A program made the translations under genes and the position numbers. This document shows positions 22,522 through 38,199 of a stretch of DNA of 64,000 nt, one piece after another (position 1 is the first letter of the stretch; the number at the start of each line of letters is the position of its first letter). A model generated the notes under the pieces. That model was given only the letters and a program-made list of their open reading frames with translations, had not been told where the DNA came from and searched no databases. The stretch comes from Limnoperna fortunei (Eukaryota; Mollusca; Bivalvia; Mytilida; Modiolidae): assembly GCA_944474755.1 (NCBI GenBank), contig OX104113.1, forward strand, positions 51,289,644-51,353,643, written 5' to 3'.

Positions 22522-22600
22522 TTAGTGCTCGACTCTAAACTTAATTGACGAGGTCGGAGGTTTTTACCGGATACTCCACCTACTAAAAACTGCAAGGACG
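22522..22600 (+). repeat. SINE body fragment
   Basis: GTGCTCGACTCTAAACTTAA followed by TTGACGAGGTCGGAGG and a TACTCC block resembles the SINE body. It directly abuts the end of element copy 2, suggesting that copy 2 inserted into an older SINE. Confidence 0.5.
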
Positions 22601-24398
22601 ACGTTATAATTCTATAAATTACCTTCGATTTTGACAAAAAACAAACAGAAATAAATACAATCGTACCATGCGTAAAACATAGTTGGAAAACGACTTGGTA
22701 AATTATGTTCTATGTTGCAGCTTTTCACATACGTAAACAACTACAGTATACATCAGAAATAATATTGACAAATTAAAACATTTTATCCGCTATCATCAGA
22801 AATAAACTGTGTATTTTTGTTTTTACCCATGTGGTTCGAGACCGAATGTATGTAAATATTTATCAATTATTCTAAACATCGCGGCAGTTTGGTAATGGGA
22901 TATTAAAACCATAAAACTTACCGACTAGGTGTATTCATGCTATTGGTTCTTCGCGGATAACAGAAAAGTTTTTTGCGGATTTTTTTTTAATATTGCAGGG
23001 TGACAAGTGAAATAGTTCTCTTTATACTACTCATTTTGTACGTGTTGATACAAACAAAGCGCTCCTCAACTCAGTCCATTTTCTGATTTTGTTCATTATA
23101 CGACTCAGTTCGTTCATGGTCTTAAAAATAAAATAGTCCCCTACCCGTTTGGTACCTACAAATGCTAATTGTTCTTCTTAGAATAGAGTCTGAAATTTGC
23201 CACATTAAACATCAGTAATATATTTTGAAATTAAATTGTAACATGGGCGACAAAAAATATCCACTATTCTTAATTTTATTATATTTTAATGCAAAAATAT
23301 ATAATAATAACCTTAAATACATTGTTTACATAACACACAAATACACATGTGTGTACTTATTACAGTTTTTTGCTGACTTTGGAGAAGAATGTTCCATATG
23401 ATCATCACTATTCTATTGTAAATAGCTGTATGTTCCCGCCGGATGCTGGGGGTGTTCCGATCTGCAACATATGATAGACCATTTTCTAATTAGAATACAC
23501 TTCTTGTTATAAGATGTTCTGGTACAAATATGAATGATGGTACTGTAGACAATCAACAAAAACTAGTAACTAACACAGTTTAGAATTACAAGCGTGCTTG
23601 TATTAGTCCGACTGTCGGGTCCAAAGAATATCGTTGATTCTTTCAGTGATATAATCATTCGCTTAATTAAATGCCCTGAAATTTCGAACGTAATTTGAAT
23701 TCTATGATGTTTCTTTCTGCAAGTGTAGATAACCTTAGCCGGATGTGGTATAAAGTTTTGGAATTTCAATGATTAAAGCTATAATATTATTCGGATTTTG
23801 AATACCTTTTGGGTTTTAGCGCCAGTGATGTCGTTTTGATTAGACAAAACACGCGTGACGTCTGTCGTGGTATATTATATAACCATGGCATCTTTGATTT
23901 CAATTTAATTTCCTACCAAATTTTTTTTAATTTTAAATTGTTACTCGGGGCATTGAGGCAGTGGGCCGGAATAATGCTAAAGATGTGACTAATACTGTAT
24001 TGTTACCTCAGTGTGCTAACATTATAAAAGGAACAATCCTATAAAAAAGTTTCGAACGCGTGATAGTTTCCAACGTGTGTGGCATTTTCTGATTATCTGT
24101 GAAACATCTGACTAATGAAATGTAATTCAATAAGCGGTCCTCCTTATATTGATGTAATTTTCAGAAGAAGGTTACTTTATAAATTTGTTAACTTTTTTTT
24201 CTTCGTAAACAGTAAATGGCTTCGTTTGAAAACTTTAATAATCCAATACAACTTCATAGAGGAACATTTACTGTAGGTCGGTTCCAGTAAGGTGAAAAGA
24301 AGATGAAACTCAAAATGTTATCCGATTAATTGTTTCAGGCCACCGATCTTAATTGCAGACGCTCAAATTTCTACAATTATACATACAAAAATGGATAA
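22601..24398. other. Intergenic, no gene seen
   Basis: Lies beyond the 3' end of the LRR gene (minus strand). No clear AATAAA for that gene was recognised in the first 200 bases. Short open frames here lack support. Confidence 0.4.
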
Positions 24399-27300
24399 TT
24401 AAGAACTATTTACTAGTAAAGTATACCTTGATGGCGGCCTGCTTCTAGTAGATGTTTTTGATGCAGGACGAGATTTATTTGATGTTCGTGAAGATGGACG
24501 AGACTTGTTTGAACTGCTATATGGCCTTGTTGCCTTATCTAATCCGGGTTCCATTGGCGCTGCGCCAAGTATTTTTTCCAGTCTTTTGACGTATCTCTTT
24601 TGTCCATCTAACAGCTCACTGAAAAGTAGTAGTCCAATAATACACTTAGCGTTAGTTTGGCACATTGACTTCACAAAGAGAATAAATATTTTTCTTTCGT
24701 CTATAAAACATTATACACGTAGTATTTCTTTTAATCCAAATTGTTTTTTCTTATTTTATTAAGAAAAACAAAATATATTATTAATAATACTATAGAGCTG
24801 CAAAAGTACTGAACGTGGTACTAATTCAAGCAAAATTCAATAAAAAATTCAAATTGACTTACTTGAAATCTATTTCCCCATCTGAGTTCGTATCTAATCG
24901 TTCTAAAAGCAGATCAATCTGCATATCTGTAATTGGTATACCCGCAGACTGAAAGCAACAACAGATGTTTACTAAAATATATACAAATGTAATTTTGAAA
25001 AGTTTTGTTCATATTTAACAATACGATACCTTACATGGTCACACTATTTTTGCATTTTGTTTTTTTTTTAATGTTGTTTAACGCCACTTTCAGCAAATAT
25101 TCAGCTACATCATACCCCGACGGACCTTCGGTAGAAAAACTTGCCATCCTTGTAAATTAAGATTGGAGTCAAGTATATCCTGTCACATTAAGTTTGAATC
25201 ACTAGGTTAAGAATAATAGAATGGTTTGTTCATTTGTTAGAAGTAGTTAAATATCAGGATAAAACACACATTTTGTTTTTTAACGCTGTAATCATATGTT
25301 TTGTTCATTCAGCGCTAATAAAAGTCCATAATATAGTTGAAATATTGCAATCAATCAATCAATCAATCAATCAGATGTACTAACATCCACGAAACAGAAC
25401 TCTTATTGAAAGTATGTTTTTTTAGCGGTTTATTACATTTGACCGCGACCGTACAACACAGCTGACATTGATTTAATGGAACCTACAATACATATGTACC
25501 TATTGTATATTAAAATGTCACAAAATAAATTAGCCCTTATGCCTTATGTACTGACCTTTAACCCGGATCTAAACTCATCTTCACTTATTGATAAATTCTT
25601 ATCAGTATCTAGGCGATAGAACAAATCGACCCATCTTAATTTCTTTTGATGAACGTAATCCATTAATTGCATGAAAGGATCATTCAAGAGATTTTCTTCC
25701 TTTTGTTTTATTGCAAATTTAAATAAGTCATTTTGGTTTCTAAAACCACCGTGCTTACACCTGAACCTCGGTTTCACTTCCAACAATTGTTCTAAAAGGT
25801 TTGAAAAGGCACTGCAGACAGATATATCCTACAATTCAAAATAAAACCACATAGTTTAATAATAAAAATAATATACTTACTTAATTTAAACATACTTCAC
25901 AGTAATATATAGAGAGAATCCTTACACTAAGGATGGAACATTGTGCAAAGTTATATTTCTGTTGATATTTACAACATGTACGGTTCTTGTCGTTACTGTT
26001 GATATTTACATGTACATTTATTGTAGTTTCTGTTGATATTCACAACATGTACGTTTCTTGTCGTTTCGGTCAAATTCATACATGCAAATACTATATTATC
26101 TTAGGTTGTATATGTACAGTAACATGTTCATTGTTTTTGTATGTTTATGTATGCTTAACCTCTTGGGGTTTATTATGTAGTAAAGTAAAGTTGATATTTA
26201 CAACATGTAAGTTTCTTGTCGTTTCTGTTGATATTTACAACATGTACGTTTCTTGTCGTTTCTGTTGATATTTACAACATGTACGTTGCTTGTCGTTTCT
26301 GTTGATATTTACAACATGTACCTTTCTAGCAGGTGGTATTTTCACAGTAGCCTACTTGGTAAATTCATTCAAGTTATATGGCAGAACTCTGCTGCTACTT
26401 GTAAAACAATAGTAATACAATAATACCTATTACTTGGGAATATGTTTATATCCAGAACTTCTTTCCTGTTTCAAATTAGACTCTTTCTAAATGAAACGGG
26501 ATCAAGTGGTTAAGGTTTTTGGCGATATACTTTTGATTAACGGCGTGTCAACACTGAGGTTGCGAGTTACTCTAGGCAGGGCGTGCGCGCCTCCAACATA
26601 AACTGACGCCATGATACAACCAAAAAAATAGATGAAAGTAGCGTTTAACTCCATTTCAACAAAACAAAAATTCTAAGTAAACTACATGTGTTGCGTATAT
26701 CATTATCTCACCTTCATTTCGAGCAGCTGTAATCCGCACTGTGGGTGCTCATTTAGAATTCCAATTGCTAAGCATGCGCCCTCAGCGGTGATTGGATTTT
26801 TAGATATCTGAAATAATAAAAAATGTAAAGTCAACCTGCCTTTAAGAGCAACTAAACCAGCTCTCGTTTTGATCTTAACGCTGGTTCTTTAAGGAGAACA
26901 GGTCAACACCGGGTAACGTGCACTCTCAAATACTTCAGTTGCGGCACAAAGTGCGTTATATACTGCTCGAATTTTGAAAAAAAATATTTATGGAACATTT
27001 ACTAGTTTAACTATTTAAGTTTATTTCTAATGATATAAACTGAAGTTACCTACCTTCAATTCCAAAAGAGATTTATTGTGACCAACACTTGTCATAATTT
27101 TTCCTATTCCTATTTGTCCAATTCTGTTTGCAGTCATATCGAGGCGAATTAGAGATTCAAGGTCCGGTAAAGTTTTGGCTATTATGTCAGCCCCTTCATT
27201 TCCAATACCGTTATAGGAAACATCCAGTTCAATAAGAGAAGTATTATCCTTTAAGTAAAAAAGTTATCATGTTAAACATATTTTAGTCAAAAAGAACTCT

Positions 27301-30300
27301 ACAGTGAACAAAACAGTAATACGACACACGATTGCAATAATTTTCATATAATCTATTTATTACATTGTATAAACACAAGCATTAAATGTGTGCCCCCCCC
27401 CCCCCCCCATGTACTTTTTTACATGTACATGTATTGAAGAACGTTTATTGTTATGATGTATTGAAACCCACTGCCTAAGATGAGAAATAAAGTTTTTCTG
27501 TGTGCACCAAAAGCAGTTATACAATAAGGTACACACAAATTGAATATTAGACATTTTTTAATAATTTTTTTATAGTCTAAAATTTACTGAATAAGCAAAG
27601 TATACTTTACAATTAGAGCCACAATTCTCTATCTACGTGTGTATTACGATGGACACCCAAGAACAATAATAATACATTTGATTTAATTTAACATGTATAT
27701 AAGATGATTGTTAATTTGGATATAATAAAGAAATAAATTAAAATTTCTTCTTGTCGTCTTTTTTACACTCCAGAAAAGACCGCAAAAATCCAGCGTGTTA
27801 ATATGCGTTTTAATTTGCGCTGTACTCAGCGAAATACAAATATTTAACATTTTTGTACAAGTTGTTTGATATAAAATTTTACAAACTGCAGCTCATCTCT
27901 ATCGTTCTTAATATTTAACTTGCACTATAAAATAATTTTATAAACAAATAGACGGCAAAATCTAATAATAATAGTACACAATTTTAAAGTGAATTGCCAA
28001 TTTACCACCCTTTTCCGAACACCCCCGTCCATGTGGTTTTTGACTAATCATGAAACAGAATTACGATCACGTGACTTTTTCTTTCCGACAGGTGAAGTGT
28101 CATGAGGTCAAATGGTAAAAAGTGAATATAATACCGCCTGTGTCGGAAAAAAGAAAATGTATGTTTTATCTTAATATGTTGATGAGTTATGCTTCAAATG
28201 CTTTGGTGACATATATCGAGTCTACTACTGTATTTCTGTCTCTCAACAGTTTGATATGTATGTTAACCAATCACTAATTGGGCCATATTTATTTATGTTA
28301 GATGACAACTTGATATCCAATGAATCGTCAGTAAGCGACGTTACTTAACAGGTAGCACCTATTAATTATTAAATCATTCACGGGGAGAGGTGATGACTCA
28401 ATATCTCGTGTATATGTACAACGTGTTAAGCCTTATCACATAAGAGCTGTAGTGATATAGGTTACTATATGTGGCGTCAAATTGGCAGTAAGTGCTATCA
28501 TGTATCAGCCACTCAATGGGTAATTGTCCTACTTGTGGAATGAATTTCCGATGGATGGCAACATGCGAAAATAATAGTACATGTAACACATTCCGTTTTT
28601 TCGCGTTTGCTTATAACTGCTATTGCTTACGAGTTAGATATGATATTGTTAAAAAACATGACATAACTGTGGGAATAGAATAATTTTTATTTAGTCAATG
28701 TCTTTACTGTGGAAGCACTTCCTATGTGTGTAATGTGGTGACCACAACATTTAAATGAAAGTAGAAAAATCATTCTTAAACTTTAATGTTAAATTCACGC
28801 ACAAATTTCGTGGACACCTATACTTTTTCCCATTTTCATGAAATTTGGCATTGTGTTTAATTCCCCATATATGAAATTTCAAGAGAAAGACAGATTTTTT
28901 TAATTAAAAATTTAGATGTCTCGACCGATCGCTTCCTTTTGCCGAGATCATAACCGCTTCGTTCTATACTTCGAAACACTATGCTAAGAAAACACCTCTT
29001 CCACACAATCTTGTGCTTTCCCTATAATCGGTCCAAAATTGTAGAGATAACAAAAATATTCAGTCCTGTACGTTGCACACTCATTTTTTCACCACAGTAA
29101 AACGAAATATGAATTTTGACTTTTGTTTATTCCGGAAATTGCAGACGATACACATCTTAGATAATGTCGAAATAAATGTTAAAACGGTTTTATATGTTTA
29201 TAGTTTAGTTAACATATATCAGTGTATTCATTAAGATTGAAACACTATTTAAAATATGTAATCAATTGATTGATTCATATGTTTTGTTTATTATTTTATA
29301 GAGACTAACAAAATCAATAATATGGGAGTAGCTTAATTTTCTTGTGTAGAAGAGGTAAATATGTAGCCTCTGTTTCGGAGATTGGAAAGTTCTCAAGATA
29401 AGCGCACAAGGTCGTGAATCAAGTAGAGTAAAAAGCTGACACTTGAAATAATTTTAAGAGGCTGTGTCAATAACCATGGAGCTTCATATAATGTAAAGGT
29501 GGAAATTGTAAAAGACAAACAATCTTAAGATTTATTGTTAAAATGTTGTTTATAATGTCTGAGTTGTTGTGATTCTTTTAAAAAGCATTTTCATTCATTG
29601 GTTTCCATGGCAACAAGACATAAATGTAAACAACATGTAGTCCAACGGAACAAAATGGTATTTCTTAAGCTAGAAGAAAAATTCATGAAATTCAATAGTT
29701 GTTTCTGTTTGGAATTAAATGTTGTTATAAATGCACGTGAAAAAATATTTAAACAATTATACAAATATATTTTTTGATATATTTAATAGTCCCCAAATTG
29801 TCTAAAATACCCCCAAAAATGTTCAACTTTAAAATTAAATTTCTCAAAATCCACTGATGTTGGGTAAAATATTTACTGTCCAATAAATCAAGAGTTTCTT
29901 TTGTTACCAAAATCAAATGTAAATTTTGGTAGACTAATGAAAGAATAAAAATATTTGCAATTACTAATTACGGAGTTTTGAGTGATTTTGGCACCAGAAT
30001 TATCTCCCCATAATTGGCTCTTCACCAAGGGAGACTACTATGGAGGCAGGAACCACATGGCAGACAGCAGTTTGGAAAACTTGTTCCAGAGTAACAAAAA
30101 TTGTTTAAGTATGGATATGAACTATTTTTACATAATTATAATGCTTGATTGATGATTAATTTATGTCATCAAACCTTTTAAAATGTGCAGAAGCAAGAAA
30201 CATCCTTGCTGACCTTAGAAAGACTGTTCTCCTGAAAGTTTTGGCCCTGCATATTTTTTTTTACTTCTTTTTGGGGAAACATTACTCAAACATAAAATTA

Positions 30301-33300
30301 ATGTGTTTAAAACCCATTTTAGATCAATAAACCCAATGCAATGTGGATTTCTGACTTTTGCCACTCTATTTAAAAAAAAGGGGGGGGTTTTAATATATCG
30401 ATCATGCAGTTTTCTCCGTTTTGATATGTATACAATGTATGCTAGGCAAAAAAATTATAGTCTTGTTTCCTGCTACCCGACTTACCCTATTTTAAAAATA
30501 CCGCAAAATAAAGATATTGGGAACAAGTCAATCTGTATTTAAAAACAATTGCAGCGTCAGAACAAACTCAAAACAAACTTGTGATTTAATACATTACCTT
30601 TAAACCACTGAACACACTTTTGATGCCATTAGATTTTATATTATTCCAGCTTAAATTAAGAACCTGTAGTGTTTCGTTGCTTGCTGAAACAGGAAAACGC
30701 TACATGTAAATAATTACAAAAGATAATGTTATGTTAAGCAACTTTTATAGTAAAACACTCAAGCATTAAACACTAATGATTCGAAAACAAATCGAAACTA
30801 AAACAAACATTTTTTAAACAAAAAATAAATTTACTCCTTTACGGAACCCAAAAATAAACAAAACAACATAGCAGCTACATGTATTTATATGTTTTGCAAC
30901 AAATCCACGTGTTAAATTACATTCATTGCTAAAAATGCATGCATTTAGTTAGTGTACAGCTCTTTGTTTTTAGTAATTATCAAGCTAAACTTCAATTTAG
31001 CTTATTACCATTTTATTTTGCGTGACTTGTTCCATTTTTACACATAGAAAATTAGACAGTGCATTTTTCATCATTGAAAAAAGACCGGGTCAATTGGTAT
31101 AATGTAGAAAATTAGACCTTTTTCATTTTCTATATATAGATCTGCATTTTGACTTTTTTTCATTCCCTTCAATTTATTGGACTACGTCCGGCTTTTTTGC
31201 ATCCAATATTATATGACGCCTTGAATGGTCTTGCAAAACCGAGTGTTTTTTTTTTAATCTGGTCTATTTCAAATAATCAGTTACTCGGGGCAAATAACTG
31301 ACTCAGCAAAGATGACACCCAATTAAAGAAACCCTTCATTATTTTCAAAACAGAAAAATTATTTGTCTTAAACCAATAGAGCATGTATTACTGACTGGTT
31401 GTCACATACTAATAAGTTATCCAATCAGATAATTTGATGTGAATGAATAACTGTTGATTTGGAAGTAATGCCAACCGAAGGGTCCCATCATGCCTGTGTC
31501 GCTCGACTAACAAACCGAACATGACGTAGAAGCATTGTGAAAGAGCAAAACCTTGACAATTTTAAAGTGCAATATACAATTTAATTAATGGTTTGGTTGA
31601 TTTAAGATGAAGTAATAACAGATAACTAACACCAAGGCAACTGCATGTCAAAAATCGAATTCCAACAAACTGGCAAACTCGAGAACAAACAACCATAAAG
31701 GAAGCAACCAAAGCAACGGTCCTGACTTGGAACAATCTTTTCAAAAAAAATGGTGCATGGGTCTAATATGCCATGTCAAGTCTCCAGCTTCTATTACTCT
31801 TGCGAGTGAGTTGGTGCGTTGACGAAAAGCGTAGGGTATCATACACCACTAGAATAGGTGTCAAATGATCATCACAATAATTTAACTGAATTCAAAAATT
31901 GGGACAATTTTCTGCAATCACATTTTCAAACCAGAATATTTATAAACAGAGGAAAGGTATCGATCGTAAAGCTTATTGATGGCGCAGACCAGACGTTTTT
32001 TTTCTTGTAACCTTGGCTTACAAGTCTAACCCGAAGAAATTGGTGAAATTAACAAAATATATACTCGCTGCAAGCTCTTGCAAACCTGGTCAATTGAAAA
32101 ATATGGACACAGTTTGCAGGAGAAGCTGGAATAGTGCTGCATAAGTGTGGAATATTTATAATTTTAAAATGAAATTGTCAAGCTTCTGTGCTATAGTTCA
32201 TAAAGCATCGTTAACATTATTCAACTATATATGTTTTCCTTATATTGGCTAAACACCCGGTTGACTGCGAGTATATGTTGCCAAATATCCCAATACACAC
32301 TGTAAATTTTGCATTGAAAATTTTTTGTTTAAATTAAAAAAAAATGTAGTTACAGCAATATGGCAAGCTAAGATTTCATTTTCATACCTAGTTTAACCAT
32401 TATGAAATATATAAATAAATCGAGCCCTTTCGTGTTACAGTACAGAGTTTTAACATGTTTTCAGTGTTTTCGCTTTTTTAGAGCTACAAGGCTACATAAA
32501 TGTTCTGCTTGGATAGGGATATCTAAGTCATAAAAAGTTATAAATAATTAATAAACCTGAGTGCCATTTGATTCTATATACAAATTAGTGTCAGTTGATA
32601 CAGAGACATAAAATTAACAAGAAGATTCTCGTGGTATGAAACACCCGAAACATGCAGCAAACATCACGAACCATACAGAAAACAAGAGGCCCATGAGCTA
32701 AAACGCTCACCTGAGTCGCACTTACACCGAACAACAATAATGTTCAAACATAATTTCATTATTAAAATGATATAAAAAAACTTATCCAACAAGAACATAT
32801 TTATCACTTGCACAAACATGAATTCCCCCCCCCCCCCCCCCAAGATAAATTGTGTCAAGTTTGATTGAAATTACCCCTAAAGTAAACGAGAAGAATCTTT
32901 TTTTTAATTTTGACATCATATTTTAATAATTTCGTAATCATCTCTCCTTTTTATAAGGCACATCCTTCAAGTTAACAAACTGGAATTCTCTTGGATTACT
33001 TAAGTATATTGTGTTCAAGTTTGATGGTAAGTGACTCAGTGGTTCTGAAGATAAAATTATACAAAGTTTTCGATGACCAGGACCAAGATAACAGACAAGG
33101 GACAAATTTTAATCAGCAATGCTCACTTAACACAAATTATACTGACTCGAGGCAAATTTCTTGGTAGTTGAATAATGTACAACAATCTACTTACAAAGGG
33201 CTTTTCCTAAAATTACTCCTCCTTGGTCACCAAACATATTATGACTTAAATCCAACATTTTTAATGTACATTTCTGAAACATTTTTATATCTAATTAAAA

Positions 33301-33542
33301 ATAATTATAAAATAAAGAAAGAAACCAAACTTCTTAAACATTGGAATAATGTCTGTCTTGTACAAACTTGTATGAGCACACAACTGCCTTTCTATAATAT
33401 GTTCTTTTTTTCGTGTGAAACATTGACGAAAATTATAAAATTATCAAATATCATTCATATACGCATTTTCCATCGACTATATTAGACAAATGATGATTTT
33501 GTCATGACTAGAACGAATAACCTTACCTACCTGTTTTTTTTT

Positions 33543-33576
<34 letters not shown>

Positions 33577-36500
33577 TATTTTATTTATTTATTTATTTTT
33601 TTTATTTTTATTTTTTTTTGTTCTGGCAAGGAAAATCAGACAAATCACAAAACTTACACAGGATTATACTGACAGTAATTCCGAATTCGACCCGGGCCAA
33701 GACAAACGAATTCGACATAATTTTCGGAGGCAGCAGAATTTAATATGGATTAACTGAGTTCTGTATATAAATAACTAACTCAAAAATTTGAAAAGCTGCT
33801 TTCTGTTTAATCAAAATGTCGACATCTTAATCTCTTAAAATTTTCTTGTATTTGTTATCAATCTTATTGTGAACACAATGTGTCAATATAAGCACCATAT
33901 TGAAACTTGGTTGAATTTTAAATTATGTTACACGTGAATAGCTGAAATATTATATAATAATATTCACGTCACTGGAGGTCTAAAATATATGAATACTACT
34001 TTATTTTTAACAGCTTCGAAACTTTTACTGAATTATTACCAACTGTTACGTCTTACACATACATAAGATGATATCACATTTCCAAAATAACAGGCATCAC
34101 ATTCTTTAAATCCATTTCCTAAAAAAGATATTGTTTGCTGATTAGAAAGGAGTTTTACGCCACTTTGAACAATTTGTTAGCTATATCATGGCGTCTAGTT
34201 TTATGTGTTTTGTTTGTTTTTGTTTTTGTTTTTTTTTTTTTTAGTTTAGTTTTGTTTATTTTTTTTGGGGGGGGGAGAGGAGGCCGACGTTCCGGTGATA
34301 ACCCCCCATCCTAACAAGGAAAACTGGAAATCATTTTCAATTAAGGTAGGAGTTTAATAATTGAGTGACACTCTGCACGAAGTCAGACTTGCATGTCAAC
34401 TTCAGTATGACAAAGACAAGACAAAAAAGACAGAAGTAATTAGATGGCTTAATAATTTTATGGCTATTGAAAAAACAATAGAAAACGTGTATCTAAATTT
34501 TACTGGCATTACTTTACTGTATGCATTTGGTTTATATGATATTGTATAGGTGACTTGACCTACTACGATATAGCTATTACATACATACACAATGGTATTG
34601 TTTAAAACAAAACATATTGTTGCTTATATAGAAGATATGTGAAATATGCGAAGTTGTCGATTTATTTAAACCAATATATGTCTTATATGATCCTATACAT
34701 ACTGTAAGGCTTGTCATCCACATATTCATGCATTAATTCCTTGTAATCAATCAACCCATCAATCAATTAATGACGTACAAAAGATTAGTTCCATATATCG
34801 TTTGCATGCCATTTCGATAAAAGACGTCATTAAGTAATGATCGAGCAGAATACCACATTGAGTTGCACAAGTCAAATATTGTTACCCTATCAAAGAAAGG
34901 GCTAACATATTCGACCCCCTTAACATGTATCATCTGTTTCTAGACTTGTTTACGTCACGTTACCTGAAACATTGAGATTTGTTATTGCAACGTTGTCGTC
35001 CAAAAGGTTGGACAGGAGTTCAGCACCGTACGACTCCAGTTCGTTTTCTGATAAATCCTGTAAATGCATATAGATTACTTTATTAACCAATATTCAATTA
35101 TATACATCTACATATTAAACTTAAAACTCAAAGACTATTAAATGTTTAGTTTACTTCGTCTATTTATTTTGTTGTTATCATTGTCTACCTATGATTGTAT
35201 TTCAACTTTGGTATATTTAGAAATACACTAAAGATACAAGTTAAGATAAATGATATGCATTAATGTCTGATAAATAAACCAACAATGACTATGAAAATCA
35301 TCTGAGCACACAGTCGTCCATCCTCCCAAGTCAAGGGTTGTGAGTCCGCGTTCGCTCCCCTTACTTGGTGTCGTCCTACCTCGGGTATCGAACTCGTGTC
35401 AGTTCATAACATCTAGGGCTGCTGCCTAGCATGTAAAGACTGGAGTAGACAAGACCCGTCCGCTTAACAAAGGAGTTTCACTGGAATAGTGTTACTTTTG
35501 TTTGAGCATGTCATTTACATGCACATTGCTTTTGTGCGACCTGAACTTTAATTACATATATAATAGACAATTATAAAAAGAAATTGAAAAGCTATATGCA
35601 CTCTGTATAATGGATTTCGGATCAATTTTGATTGCATGAAAATCGTTGTAAAAAGCATCGTGTATGTAAATGACATGTTCAATCAAAATAGCATCAGAAA
35701 TATACCTAACAGTGTTATAACTAAATCTAACTACTATAAAAAATGTATATGTTCCAAGACTACTCGACGATGGACAATATATACTGATTAGTTAACCGAA
35801 ATGAATCCAGACATAGATTGGCCGAGTGGTCTAGGTCACATTCGTCAAGAAATTGACGCTCTTATATGTCTTCTTGGTAATCAATGTGATCTGTACAGGG
35901 ACGTAGCTGTCTATACGCGAGTACTCGAATTTCAATCTATCCACGCAATCAATAAACTGTACATTTTAAGTACTAAAAAAAGCACCTTATAGAACGCTCC
36001 AAAATGCACCAAATTGCACCATTGTATTCAAAAATTTCCAGTGGTGGGTGGCATGCCTCCGGACCTCGCTAGTTACTTAGTAAACCCACATTGTAACAAG
36101 CCTACCTGAAAGTGTCATTTTTCTGCGACATGTTGTTCCTGTATTAAACTAGCCTAAATTCTGGATTAACTTATTTGAGAACACTGGACACAATTTACAT
36201 GTATAGAATGAGGTAAGACATACATAGATACATATATGAGAACAATGACAGATAAACATATATACAATATTTGAAATATTACATGTTAACTCTATAATAA
36301 GTTGATAATTTTTCTCATTAATACAACAAGTCGCTTGTAAACTTCAACGTTGCAGTACAACAATAAACTATTCATTTTTTAATAGATGGATTTCTCACAT
36401 AATAAAACAAAGTACATAGTTGTCTATTAAAGTAACAATTTCTGTGTTTGAACATACAAATAAAACAAAAAACTCGTCACCAATTTTATTTTTACAAAAA

Positions 36501-38151
36501 CTACATAAATGGTCGAATAGTGGTACATGTATATTAACCATTTCCAGTTTTGTTAGCAGTCTTATATTAAATGGTCCCAGTTTTTGTTATCTAAATTCTG
36601 CACGACTCGTGTAATTTTGATCAGAGGAAAACATTAAGAGTTTAAATATGACACGACTGGTGATTGAATGAAGGGGACTACTGTATGTTAACCATACTGG
36701 CACATACTTACACACAACTAAAATAGATAAATTTAAAATAAATGTCAAAGGTCATAAAAATCCATATATATAACTAGAGGACTGTAGCTCATTTTAATAC
36801 AAGTGTGGACTGTGAGCTAATGATCACTTGTGATACCCACGCTTTCACAAATATGACTTTCATAATTATTCAGTAAACAGGAAGTAGATGACCAAGTAGC
36901 ATAAAATCGCTATACACCATAAGATACTATAGAATAAAGCAATGTGCAAAATATCAGGCTTCTGCATCCTATAGTTGCTTAGAAGGCATTTTTGCATGTA
37001 TGTTAGTTATGTTTAAAAATGCAAGTATTCGGTAAACAGGACGTAGATGACCAAGAATAATAAAATCGCTCTACACTATATGGTACTATAGGATAAAGCA
37101 ATATCCAAAATATCAGGCTACTGCGACAGAAAGTTTTGTTACGGACGGACGGATAGCACGACGAACGAACGAACAAGGGTAAAACAGTATACCCCTATTC
37201 TTCGAATAGGGGGTATAATCAACATTCAAAATGAATCATTGGCAGGTTGTTGCTCCATTTATTTAAAGGTCTTTAATACTGAGGAAAGTGAACTCGAATA
37301 CTACATGATTCTACAACTACAAATTTCAGCTTTACTGTGTTTGTTTCATTAGTTGTTTGTTATGTATGCGTTCAATCACACAGGGTTAATACATTGGGCT
37401 CTCTATAGACACTTCATTGAAAGAAAAATGGAAGCTTTACTTGATAAAATGTCAGTAATCAACATACCACGTGTGAGATCGTTTCGTTTTCCTTCAGCAT
37501 ATCTGTTATAAGTTTAATTCCAGATCTACCTATAAAGTTACCAGCTATCGATAGATGTGTCACTGTGTTGTCCAACTGTTTACAATAAAACGACAAAAAA
37601 CCATGAATTGGTCGAAATTAATTGCATATCTTATTTCTGGGAATGATTAGTGTTGGTAATATGTAAACCATTATCGTTGTAAGAATCAATTTCAGCTGTA
37701 ATAGATTTCTTTGATTACCATAAAAGGGCAGTTTTTTTATTGTACTTAACGTCACTTTCTGCAATTTTTCAGCTATATCATGACAGCCAGTTTTTATTGG
37801 GTAGAAAGACGAAGTACCCAGTGAATACCCTAACCTTCGGAATAAAGTTGGCAATAATTCGAAGTTGGTAATGTCTGTCGGGTCCTCGGTGGCCAAGTTG
37901 TTACGATAGTTCGTCTAATTGCTAATGTGGTCTGTCAATACTGAGACTGCATATAAGAGTCTCACTGCGGGCAAGGTGTACGTGACTCCAATTGACAATG
38001 GCCAGTTAAAATGCGTAAGATTTGTTTATCTTCTAAATTCGAAAACATCCGTATCAGTGTATTTGGTTAATACTATTTTAAATACTTTTTCAATTATTCA
38101 GTCGGTTAACAAAGCCTTGACAATCAATTTTTCAATGTGAATTGCTTCAGA

Positions 38152-38199
<48 letters not shown>

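Larger units (their letters stand above)
24399..25828 (-). other. C-terminal EF-hand exons of the LRR gene
   Basis: Exon 10 (25828-25556) carries the post-LRR helical region and the first EF loop (DTDKNLSISEDE). The second loop is split between exon 11 and exon 12: DTNSDGEIDF ends at 24863 in phase 2 and NEL resumes at 24618. Both loops keep acidic or Asn/Ser ligands at 1, 3, 5, 7, 9 and Glu at 12, so calcium binding is plausible. The last exon then encodes a repeat-like basic Ser-rich tail with three RPxS motifs. Confidence 0.85.

Noticed and set aside
33504..33743. 79-codon frame rich in Phe and Leu
   Set aside because: It is a translation of a poly-T run.
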